Below are positions 16,917 through 24,460 of a stretch of DNA of 33,743 nt, piece by piece (the first letter of the stretch is position 1; each line of letters begins with the position of its first letter). This DNA is from Flavobacteriaceae bacterium (GTDB lineage: Bacteria; Bacteroidota; Bacteroidia; Flavobacteriales; Flavobacteriaceae). Below the pieces are notes generated by a model. The model had not been told where the DNA came from. It saw only the letters and a list, made by a program, of their open reading frames with translations, and ran no database searches. Where the stretch lies: the NCBI GenBank assembly GCA_018608625.1, contig JABAZC010000032.1, positions 1-33,743 of the forward strand, in the 5' to 3' direction. Both the position numbers and the translations under genes were made by a program.

Positions 16917-17873
16917 ATGACCATTATGAATTATTCTGAAGTTTTCTCTATTCCAGCAGCCTCAGCAGTTTGTTATTCAGGCTACCGATCAGGCCAAGTG
17001 CCTGGGGTGACATATCCAACTTATAGTCAGGTTAAAGAAGACTTACTTATAGTTCAACAACATTGGACCTACATTCGTCTGTACAGTTGCGACACCCATT
17101 CAAAAACTGTTTTAGAGGTTATCAAAATTGAAAAATTAGACCTTAAAGTCATGCTTGGGGCCTATATTATTGCTGAAGAAAACAACCATAATTGCCCATG
17201 GGGTGGAGGGGTACATTCTGAAGAAACCTTACAAAAGAATAAAGTAAATAACCAAATAGAAATTAATAAGCTTATTGAACTTGCCAATACATATCCTTCT
17301 ATTATTTTTAGTCTTTCAGTTGGTAATGAGGCCTGTGTAGAATGGACAGATCATATGGTACCAGTTGCTAAGGTTATTGCGTACGTAAATCAGCTTAAAG
17401 AAGCGACGAAACAACCCGTTACGTTTTGTGAAAATTATGTGCCTTGGTTAGATAAATTAGCACCTTTAGTAGAGGCTGTTGATTTTATATCTATTCATAC
17501 CTATCCTCTTTGGGAGTATAAAACCATTGACGAAGCCATTGCATTTACAAAAACAAATTACGAGGCAGTTGCCGAAAGGTACCCTAATAAATTAGTGGTT
17601 ATAACTGAAGCCGGCTGGGCATCGACTTCAAATGGGCAAGGCATTCCAAGAGAGCATGCGAATCCTGTTTTTCAAAAAATTTACTACCAAGAACTCAGCC
17701 GTTGGTGTGAGGAGGAAATGATACTTACCTTTATTTTTGAAGCATTTGATGAGCCATGGAAGGGATCTGATGATCCTGATGAACCTGAAAAACATTGGGG
17801 TTTATATTATGAAAACCGAAGCCCAAAACTAGTACTTCAAAAAAAGACAGCGTATAAGACGGAAGTTTTATAA
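16917..17873 (+). CDS. Cytoplasmic GH17-like protein, paralogue of the GH17 lipoprotein
   Basis: The 318-residue protein lacks a signal peptide (start MTIMNYSEVFSIPAASA; Met4 is an alternative start). GH17 marks: acid/base Glu138 in LSVGNEACVEW, nucleophile Glu231 in VITEAGWASTS, and FIFEAFDEPWKGS at the end. The usual ETGW motif has become EAGW (Thr to Ala), while both catalytic glutamates remain. It shares YSGYRSG, YSQVKEDL and EAFDEPWK with the lipoprotein at 10726, so the two are likely duplicates sent to different compartments. It is the last gene of the operon, 13 bases after its neighbour, and converges on the HxlR-type gene. A transglycosidase or exo-hydrolase role on imported beta-glucan fragments is inferred. 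Confidence 0.82.
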   Translation: MTIMNYSEVFSIPAASAVCYSGYRSGQVPGVTYPTYSQVKEDLLIVQQHWTYIRLYSCDTHSKTVLEVIKIEKLDLKVMLGAYIIAEENNHNCPWGGGVHSEETLQKNKVNNQIEINKLIELANTYPSIIFSLSVGNEACVEWTDHMVPVAKVIAYVNQLKEATKQPVTFCENYVPWLDKLAPLVEAVDFISIHTYPLWEYKTIDEAIAFTKTNYEAVAERYPNKLVVITEAGWASTSNGQGIPREHANPVFQKIYYQELSRWCEEEMILTFIFEAFDEPWKGSDDPDEPEKHWGLYYENRSPKLVLQKKTAYKTEVL

Positions 17874-17897
17874 ATTATTTGTGTTGCTAAAAAATGT

Positions 17898-18332
17898 TTA
17901 TACTTCTTTAAGCTCCATAACAAACTTTAGGTACTCTTCTGAAACCCTGTTATGAAAGCTTTTATGGTCTTTCAGAATTTCTTTTTTAATACGCATTTGA
18001 GAGTCATTAAGCTTGGATTCATCAATTGAATGAATAGAAAATAAATATAATTCGATGATAATTGGAAGCGCTGAAAGGGCTCTTTTTGTACCGATATATT
18101 GCTTGTTTTTCTTGAATCCTTGGGGGTCTAAAAGTTCAAGAAAACCTTCTTCTACCAAAAACTTTAATCTATTGGTAAGGATGTTAGTAGCAATTTTTTC
18201 TTTAGAGCTTCTAAACTCTTTGAACCTAGATTTTTTATGTATGACAACATCTCTTAAGATCAAAAGAGACCACTTGTCTCCTAAAAGATCTATAGAGTAA
18301 GCGATTGCACATGTGCGTTTAGTGTCTAACAT
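17898..18332 (-). CDS. HxlR-family winged-helix transcriptional regulator
   Basis: A 144-residue DNA-binding protein. The N-terminus holds the HxlR signature: Cys8 in RTCAIAYSIDLLGDKWSLLILRD, then RFKEFR, the recognition region IATNILTNRLKFLVEEGFLELL, and a wing region (FKKNKQYIGTKRAL) leading to the TKRALSALPIIIELYLF dimerisation helix. The family's N-terminal cysteine acts as a redox or electrophile sensor in YodB/HypR-type members. The C-terminus (about 100-144) is a longer helical tail than usual. It is divergent from the NTF2-ABM lipoprotein gene with a palindrome between them, so autoregulation and control of that gene are the likeliest roles. Its convergent position to the glucan operon does not in itself suggest control of that operon. 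Confidence 0.9.
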   Translation of the reverse strand: MLDTKRTCAIAYSIDLLGDKWSLLILRDVVIHKKSRFKEFRSSKEKIATNILTNRLKFLVEEGFLELLDPQGFKKNKQYIGTKRALSALPIIIELYLFSIHSIDESKLNDSQMRIKKEILKDHKSFHNRVSEEYLKFVMELKEV

Positions 18333-18344
18333 AGACTATAAAGG

Positions 18345-18358
18345 TACTATAAATAGTA
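18345..18358. promoter_or_regulatory. Palindromic operator candidate TACTAT-AA-ATAGTA
   Basis: A perfect 6-base inverted repeat with a two-base spacer lies 12 bases upstream of the HxlR start codon, and an extra half-site (ACTATA at 18335-18340) is next to it. On the minus strand TACCTTTA (18339-18346), one base off the TAnnTTTG box, overlaps the palindrome, so binding there would block transcription of the regulator. It is the natural site for the HxlR protein in this divergent region. Confidence 0.6.
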
Positions 18359-18454
18359 TATATGTAGCAGAGAAAATGAAATATTCCAGATAATTAATTT
18401 CATAATGAAAGTGTTTTTTATTATTTTTAACCTTAATTTTTAAACTATATTATA

Positions 18455-19318
18455 ATGAAAAAAATAGCTTTACTACTTGTTTTTGTAGTTCTATCCTGTC
18501 AAAATCCGTATGGAACCGTTTCCACTGACGATGAAAAGTCTGCAGTCATAGCAACTGTTTTTAAGAGTGTAGGAGATGAACAAATAGAGTATCTAAAGGA
18601 CGTGTTCTCGGACAAAATGGAATTGGTTAATTCTCAAGGAGCTAGTTCTGATAAAACATCTTTTATTGCTGGGGTCGAAAATATGATGGACTTGTTTGAT
18701 GACATTCGTTTTACAGACATGAATGGTGATGCAGAAGGTGCGGAAATTGAAACAAACTCCTATGCGAATGGGATTGTTTGGACTAATATTTGGAATACAT
18801 TTTCTGCCACAGGAAAATATACAGGTCAGGAAGTTAACTTTCCATTTCATATCTCATACCAGTGGGAAGGAAATAAAATTATTAAAGAGGTGCAGTTTTT
18901 TGATACGACAGAGATCGAAAACGAAATGAACGCCAAACTTGCGGCGGCTAATGCATCAGAGAAAATTGTAGTGCTTCTAGAACTAAAAGTTAACAACGGA
19001 TACTCTAAAGCTGATGTCGCTGCTTTGGTACAAAAACTTAATAACTTTGTAAGAGCCAACGAACCCAATACTTACGATTACACTTATTTTATTTCTACAG
19101 ATGCTCGCAAAGTTTTTCTACTTGAAAAATATTATTCATCAGCAGACATGATTTTACATGCACAAAATTTTGAAGGAGGACCAAATTTCACCCCTTTTAT
19201 GTCCACTTTTGAAGTTGATTCATTTATTGTAGCTGGTAATGTTACAGATGAATTAAAAGAAACTTTAAAAGCATACCCCGTTGAATACCGATCTTCGATA
19301 GGAGGTTGGATCTATTAA
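18455..19318 (+). CDS. Lipoprotein fusing NTF2-like and ABM-like domains
   Basis: A 287-residue lipoprotein (lipobox VLSC, Cys15). Residues about 25-155 form an NTF2/SnoaL-like domain (helix EKSAVIATVFKSVGDEQIEYL, strand FSDKMELVNSQG, later GIVWTNIWNTFSATG and HISYQWEGNKIIKEVQFFD). Residues about 165-265 look like an antibiotic-biosynthesis-monooxygenase (ABM, ferredoxin-like dimeric barrel) domain: IVVLLELKVNNGYSKADV, FVRANEPNTYDYTYF, FLLEKYYSSADMILHAQNF. ABM proteins include heme-degrading enzymes and quinol oxygenases such as YgiN. Fused to an NTF2 domain and lipid-anchored, it would bind or oxidise a small aromatic compound in the periplasm. Divergent from an HxlR regulator, it is probably induced by an electrophile or quinone. 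The function is inferred from fold patterns only. Confidence 0.75.
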   Translation: MKKIALLLVFVVLSCQNPYGTVSTDDEKSAVIATVFKSVGDEQIEYLKDVFSDKMELVNSQGASSDKTSFIAGVENMMDLFDDIRFTDMNGDAEGAEIETNSYANGIVWTNIWNTFSATGKYTGQEVNFPFHISYQWEGNKIIKEVQFFDTTEIENEMNAKLAAANASEKIVVLLELKVNNGYSKADVAALVQKLNNFVRANEPNTYDYTYFISTDARKVFLLEKYYSSADMILHAQNFEGGPNFTPFMSTFEVDSFIVAGNVTDELKETLKAYPVEYRSSIGGWIY

Positions 19319-19351
19319 TGATTTCAAAATAAGACGATAAATATATTTTAC

Positions 19352-19390
19352 AAAGGAAAAGCTTCTTACTTTGAAAAGCTTTTCCTTTTT
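19352..19390 (+). terminator. Strong rho-independent terminator after the NTF2-ABM gene
   Basis: A perfect 13-base-pair stem, AAAGGAAAAGCTT (19352-19364) with AAGCTTTTCCTTT (19376-19388), an 11-base loop, and a T run to 19390. It begins 33 bases after the stop codon, isolating this gene from the receptor downstream. Confidence 0.9.
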
Positions 19391-19480
19391 GAGTTTAAAT
19401 TCCAACTAACAAGAAAGATGATTAGAGTTTGAGAATCCCTTCGCCAAAAACATTCAATATTTAATAATACAATCACTTCT

Positions 19481-19511
19481 CTGTAAAAAACTCAGGTAAT
19501 TATTATATTTG
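19481..19511 (+). promoter_or_regulatory. Promoter for the TonB-dependent receptor
   Basis: TATATTTG (19504-19511) fits the TAnnTTTG box of Bacteroidota exactly. The upstream element is weak: CTG at 19481-19483, 20 bases away, in place of TTG. The start codon is 20 bases after the box, the same layout as at 1585-1614. Confidence 0.6.
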
Positions 19512-19530
19512 TAGACAGATATTAAATCCC

Positions 19531-22035
19531 ATGAATACTAAGTTTTTAGATTTCCTTTTCCTTATTTCTGTACAATTAGTTTGCGCTCAAATATCAGGTA
19601 CTATTATTGAATTAGATGAGAGCCTCCCTTTAGAATATGCAACTGCAGCTCTTTTTCGTGAACAAGATAAGAGTCTTCAGACTGGAGTCATCACGAACCA
19701 GGATGGATTTTTTGAGATAAAAAACATCCCTAATGGACGTTATTATTTAGAAATATCATTTATAGGTTATTCAACAAAAACCGTTGAAAACCTAGAACTT
19801 TCTAAGAGTCAAAAATCCATTAATGTCGGATTGGTTTCTCTTGAGCTGGGAAATCAGCTTGGTGAAATTGAATTACGTTCTGAACGGTCTACGGTCATTC
19901 ATAAAATTGACCGTCAAGTTTTTGACTCCAGAAACTTTCAGTCTAGCCTAGGCGGTACCGCCACTGACGTGATTAAAAATCTTCCTTCCGCTAGCGTGAA
20001 TGGACTTGGAGAAATTAGTATTAGAGGAAGTAATGGCTTTACTGTATTAATAAATGGGAAGCCAACTCAAGGACAAGTCAGTGCCATTTTAGGACAATTA
20101 CCAGCAAATTCTTTAGATAAAATTGAAGTTATTACCGCACCTTCAGCCAAATACGATCCGGATGGTAAAGGGGGTATATTAAATATCATTACCAAAAAAG
20201 GAGTTACCAACGGCGTTTTTTCTCAGGTTAATGTTCGGGGAGGCCTTCCATCTATTGAGCCTTATGGGACTCAGCGAGCAGCACAGCGTTACGGAATAGA
20301 TGCTACTGTTAATAGCCGAACTGATTTATGGAACATTTCTGCATCTGCGAGTTACAATCGAAATGACAAAACAGGAAGAAGAGAAGGGGAGTTGTATATC
20401 ATTAATATACTCCAAGACCGACAAACATTTCTTCCGTCTGATGGCGAGCGAAGCTTTGATGATGTAAATTATAATGGCCGTTTAAATTTTGAATACACGC
20501 CTAATAAATCTGATCGCTATTCGTTGGGGTTTTTTGCAGGAAAACATACCAAAGAACGTCTAGCTGATATTACTTACTATAATAACCAATCGGTAAGTCC
20601 AATTGGATCTGATCAAAGTTCTAGCTCATTTTCTTATTATAACCACAACCTAAGAATACGTCGTGGTGATTTTGTTTTAAGTAGTTTTGACTATGATCAC
20701 GACTTCTCAAATGGTTCTAAAATCACCAATTCAGTCTTGTACGAATACACGTTTCTTGGAGGGCCAACGTATAATGACAATGTTGATACTCCCGACTATA
20801 ACACGATTTATCAACAGGAATACAATACCAACGACAATCCCCTGCATGGATTTCGTTATAATTTAGACTATGCATTCAAGCCTTTTCCGTTTGGACAGCT
20901 AGAAGCTGGATATCAGTTTAGATCCCTGAATCATAAAGGAGATTTCGTGTATCAACGGGACGGTGAGCTTGTACCAGAATTCTCAAGTAACATACAACTC
21001 AAACGAATCACTCATTCGGGGTACTCCCAGTTTGCTGGGACTAACAATAAATGGGATTATATGGCAGGTATCCGTCTGGAGTCCATGGATAGATCCTATT
21101 CAGAATTTCTTTTAAGTGAGGCAAGTCCCAATGACTATACGTATGAATATGTGAAGTTATTTCCTTCAGCCTCGTTACAATACACAGTAAATGAGGATAC
21201 AAAAATAAAAGCAGCGTATAGCAAGCGAGTGAACCGCACGACAACCCTTAAAATGAATAGTTTTGCTGAACGCGAACATTCTGAGGTTTTTGAACAAGGA
21301 GATAACCGGTTGTTACCAGAATTCATTGACTTGGTTGAGTTGGGGATTACCAAAGAGTTTGATTCTAAAAATTCCGTTTACGCCACTCTTTATTATAGAC
21401 ATGTTGATAATGTGATTAATAGAGTAAATACGTTGGCTTATCAATCTAACGGGGTTGTGATTGACAGTATTTTAAATCGTGTATATTCAAACGTAGGAAA
21501 AAGTAATGCGAAAGGAATTGAGTTAGGCGCTCAATTTAAACTAAACTCCAATTGGAGTAATTTTATAGGAGCCAATATTTTTAACTATGATATTGATGGA
21601 CAGTTTGTGTTTAGACACCGCGATGGGGTGAATCGAAACTACAGGGTTAACAATCAAAATACAGTGTATTCTTTTAATATGAATTCTACCTACGCCCTAA
21701 AGCAAAACGCTTCTATTCAATTCACGTTTAATTATATTTCTGAAAGAAATACTGCTCAAGGAAAAGATTCTCGGTTTTACACTCCCAATCTAACATTCAA
21801 AAAATCCTTTTTAAATAACCAATTGGTGGCTACTTTACAGTGGCAGAATATAGACATGGGATTGTTGAAATCCAACGAGCAAAGTATAGCGACTTCTAGA
21901 GCGAATGAGTTTTATACCTACACTAATTATGTATATGAAGTTGATATGATTATTTTAAATATTTCTTATACATTTAACAAAGTTAAAAATCGCTCTAAGT
22001 TCATCAAAAGTGAGTTTGGTAAGCGTGAATTCTAG
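19531..22035 (+). CDS. TonB-dependent outer-membrane receptor (OMP_b-brl_3 type, SusD-less)
   Basis: The 834-residue protein starts with a signal peptide (cleavage near VCAQ-ISG). Residues about 21-105 form a carboxypeptidase-regulatory-like domain (SGTIIELDESLPLEYATAAL, GVITNQDGFFEIKNIPNGRYYLEISFIGY). Residues about 130-230 are a TonB plug (FQSSLGGTATDVIKNLPSASV, ISIRGSNGFTVLINGKPTQ, KIEVITAPSAKYDPDGKGGILNI). The remainder is a beta-barrel rich in aromatic-ended strands, matching the outer-membrane beta-barrel family 3. It is about 200 residues shorter than a SusC and has no SusD next to it, so the ligand is probably not taken from a SusD lid. It has its own promoter and a terminator in front. 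The ligand is unknown; siderophores, small oligosaccharides and peptides are all possible. Confidence 0.9.
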   Translation: MNTKFLDFLFLISVQLVCAQISGTIIELDESLPLEYATAALFREQDKSLQTGVITNQDGFFEIKNIPNGRYYLEISFIGYSTKTVENLELSKSQKSINVGLVSLELGNQLGEIELRSERSTVIHKIDRQVFDSRNFQSSLGGTATDVIKNLPSASVNGLGEISIRGSNGFTVLINGKPTQGQVSAILGQLPANSLDKIEVITAPSAKYDPDGKGGILNIITKKGVTNGVFSQVNVRGGLPSIEPYGTQRAAQRYGIDATVNSRTDLWNISASASYNRNDKTGRREGELYIINILQDRQTFLPSDGERSFDDVNYNGRLNFEYTPNKSDRYSLGFFAGKHTKERLADITYYNNQSVSPIGSDQSSSSFSYYNHNLRIRRGDFVLSSFDYDHDFSNGSKITNSVLYEYTFLGGPTYNDNVDTPDYNTIYQQEYNTNDNPLHGFRYNLDYAFKPFPFGQLEAGYQFRSLNHKGDFVYQRDGELVPEFSSNIQLKRITHSGYSQFAGTNNKWDYMAGIRLESMDRSYSEFLLSEASPNDYTYEYVKLFPSASLQYTVNEDTKIKAAYSKRVNRTTTLKMNSFAEREHSEVFEQGDNRLLPEFIDLVELGITKEFDSKNSVYATLYYRHVDNVINRVNTLAYQSNGVVIDSILNRVYSNVGKSNAKGIELGAQFKLNSNWSNFIGANIFNYDIDGQFVFRHRDGVNRNYRVNNQNTVYSFNMNSTYALKQNASIQFTFNYISERNTAQGKDSRFYTPNLTFKKSFLNNQLVATLQWQNIDMGLLKSNEQSIATSRANEFYTYTNYVYEVDMIILNISYTFNKVKNRSKFIKSEFGKREF

Positions 22036-22049
22036 GCAGTAGTTCCTTA

Positions 22050-22065
22050 TTAACTAAGCAGTTAA
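22050..22065. other. Short inverted repeat between convergent genes
   Basis: TTAACT (22050-22055) and AGTTAA (22060-22065) around AAGC form a 6-bp hairpin between the receptor gene and the convergent GH92 gene. There is no T run on either strand, so a terminator role is weak. Confidence 0.3.
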
Positions 22066-22113
22066 ATCAAATGAATTAAACAGCTAAGGACGTCAATGCC
22101 TCGATATTTACAA

Positions 22114-24378
22114 CTAGTAAACGATAGATTTTGGCCTGTACTTTTCTTCTGTTCCGAACTCTAAATTTGGAGTTGGCCCCATTACAAACTTAAGCTCACC
22201 TCCATTAACTAACTCTTTATGAGTTATATAAGAGTATTTATGCTCAGCCCCATTAAGTGTTACTTCTTGAATATAGATATTGGAGTCAGAATTGTTTTCT
22301 GCGATAATTTTCATGATTTTACCATTGCCTAAATTTAAATCTACCTCGTCAAACAAGGGACTTCCAAAAACGTAAGCGCCGTTTGAAGGGTTTACAGGAT
22401 AGAAGCCCATAGAAGAAAATATATACCAAGCAGACATTTGTCCACAGTCTTCATTCCCACTTAAACCATCTGGTTTGTCTGTATACAAATTAGTAGTTAT
22501 ATATCTCACATTTTCAGGTATTTTATATTGCTGCCCTGCATAGGCATACATATAAGTGGTGTGGTGGCTAGGCTCGTTTCCGTGTGCATATTGCCCAATC
22601 AGTCCAGTAATATCCATTGAAGACCCTTCTTCCAAATCAGAAGAAATACTAAACAATTGGTCTAGCTTTGAGGTGAACCCTTTATCTCCTCCAAGTAATT
22701 CAATCAGACCTTCTGGGTCTTGTGGAGTTAGCCAAAGATATTGCCAAGCATTTCCTTCACAATAATCGTTGACTCTGTGCTGAGCAGACTTAGGATCAAA
22801 AGGAGTTCGCCAGCTGCCATCAGCCATCTTACCTCTCATGAATTTTGTTTCAGGATCGAAATAATTTTTATAGGACTTCGAGCGATTTAAAAAATACTCA
22901 TAGTCTTTTGGCTTATTTAATTTAGCTGCGAGCTGCGCAATTCCCCAATCTGCTATTGCATACTCCATGGTACTCGCGATTGATTCCGCCATATAATCTG
23001 AAGGAATATATCCATATTTCATTAAGTCTTTTACCCCAGGCTCGTGGTCTCCAGTTGCACTTTCTTTCACCGCTGCATATACTTTTTCTAAGTCAATCCC
23101 TTCAAATCCTTTTAGGCAGGCATCAACAACAACAGGGATAGCACTGTAACCCGGCATCGTATTAGTTTCATTTCCTCTCAAGTGCCATACGGGTAATTTA
23201 CCTTGTTGCTCAAATATTTTAACCATCGAATTTACCATGTCACTCACTCTCTCTGGCTGCGTTATCGTATACAAAGGGTGCGCAGCTCTGTAGGTATCCC
23301 AAAGAGAAAATAGAGTATAGTTGGTAAACGTTGTGTCTTTATACACCTTTTTGTCAGTCCCTCGGTATTCGCCATTAAGATCTTGGAATAGATTAGGGGC
23401 AATCATATTGTGATACATTGCTGTATAAAAGACTCTCTTTTTAGCTTTGTCTCTTGTTTTAATATGAATTTTTGAAAGTTCTTTATTCCATTTGTCTTCT
23501 GCATCTTTCAACACTCTATTGAAATCCCACCCTGGAATTTCTATCATTAAATTATCTAATCCATTACTTGAACTTACAGGAGAAACACCCATTTTCAAAT
23601 AAATCACTTCATCTTTTTTAGTAGAAAACTCTAAAAAACCTTTTAAAAATTTACCTTTTTTTTCAGAGGCTTTTGCTCTTCTACCATTATTATAAATAAT
23701 AAAATCTTTAACAGGTTTAGAGACCACTAATGAGAAAAACTCTCTTTGGTCAGATGCCCAACCTGATGAAAACCGATACCCTTCAAATAAAGTGTCGTTA
23801 ATTTGTCTCAAATAAGTGTCGGTTGGGCGGTCAGCACTTCCTTCACCTAAATCTATTATGATCCTTGATTTTGAAGATTCGGGAAAGGTGTATCTGTGCA
23901 ATCCAGAGCGTTCGGTGGCCGTTAATTCAACCTTAATATCATAGCGATCTAACATGACTTGGTAGTATCCAGGGCTTGCACTTTCTTTATCTTTCGAATA
24001 TAAAGAAGCATACCCTTTCATATGTCTGTCCTGTGTTCCAGCATTAATTTTTAACTCGCCGGTCGCCGGCATGACTGTAAGTTCACCTAAATCTGACATT
24101 CCAGTACCACTTACATTTAAATGGCAAAACCCTTTAACAATACTGTCTGAGTGATGGTAGGACGATGACCAATCCCAGCCTTTATTAAAATTTGTTGGGC
24201 CCACTTGAACCCCGCCAAATGGCACATTAGCCCCTACGAAAACATGCCCATGACCACCAGATCCGATAAAGGGATCAACATATTTTATATAGTTATTCGG
24301 CTTCATACTTTTAAAACCAAAACTTATTAATATGAGCGCCATTACAGCAAATATGTTTTTAAAATTAAGATGTTTCAT
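22114..24378 (-). CDS. GH92 alpha-mannosidase (exported)
   Basis: A 754-residue protein of usual GH92 size with a hydrophobic N-terminal signal and no lipobox cysteine. The N-terminal beta-sandwich begins with the family signature YVDPFIGSGGHGHVFVGANVPFGGVQVGP. The (alpha/alpha)6 catalytic region contains LFSLWDTYRAAHPLYTI, GNEPSHHTTYMYAYAGQ (Glu602) and GLSGNEDCGQMSAWYIFSSMGFYP (Asp644), where family acid and base residues lie. GH92 enzymes are calcium-dependent inverting exo-alpha-mannosidases, mostly alpha-1,2 but also 1,3, 1,4 and 1,6. It is probably periplasmic and is the only glycoside hydrolase of the susCD operon. That makes alpha-mannan, or mannose-capped N-glycans, the likely substrate; the linkage cannot be told here. 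It lies 82 bases after the preceding gene. Confidence 0.94.
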   Translation of the reverse strand: MKHLNFKNIFAVMALILISFGFKSMKPNNYIKYVDPFIGSGGHGHVFVGANVPFGGVQVGPTNFNKGWDWSSSYHHSDSIVKGFCHLNVSGTGMSDLGELTVMPATGELKINAGTQDRHMKGYASLYSKDKESASPGYYQVMLDRYDIKVELTATERSGLHRYTFPESSKSRIIIDLGEGSADRPTDTYLRQINDTLFEGYRFSSGWASDQREFFSLVVSKPVKDFIIYNNGRRAKASEKKGKFLKGFLEFSTKKDEVIYLKMGVSPVSSSNGLDNLMIEIPGWDFNRVLKDAEDKWNKELSKIHIKTRDKAKKRVFYTAMYHNMIAPNLFQDLNGEYRGTDKKVYKDTTFTNYTLFSLWDTYRAAHPLYTITQPERVSDMVNSMVKIFEQQGKLPVWHLRGNETNTMPGYSAIPVVVDACLKGFEGIDLEKVYAAVKESATGDHEPGVKDLMKYGYIPSDYMAESIASTMEYAIADWGIAQLAAKLNKPKDYEYFLNRSKSYKNYFDPETKFMRGKMADGSWRTPFDPKSAQHRVNDYCEGNAWQYLWLTPQDPEGLIELLGGDKGFTSKLDQLFSISSDLEEGSSMDITGLIGQYAHGNEPSHHTTYMYAYAGQQYKIPENVRYITTNLYTDKPDGLSGNEDCGQMSAWYIFSSMGFYPVNPSNGAYVFGSPLFDEVDLNLGNGKIMKIIAENNSDSNIYIQEVTLNGAEHKYSYITHKELVNGGELKFVMGPTPNLEFGTEEKYRPKSIVY

Positions 24379-24460
24379 GTATTATATTTTTTAATTTGTA
24401 TTAAGGTTGGCAGTTTTTTTTTATTTGTAGCTTTAAAATCTCTTACTAATTATTAAGCAC

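Noticed and set aside
19531-22035. A second SusC
   Set aside because: It is only 834 residues, lacks the SusC linker and family plug motifs, and no SusD gene follows it.
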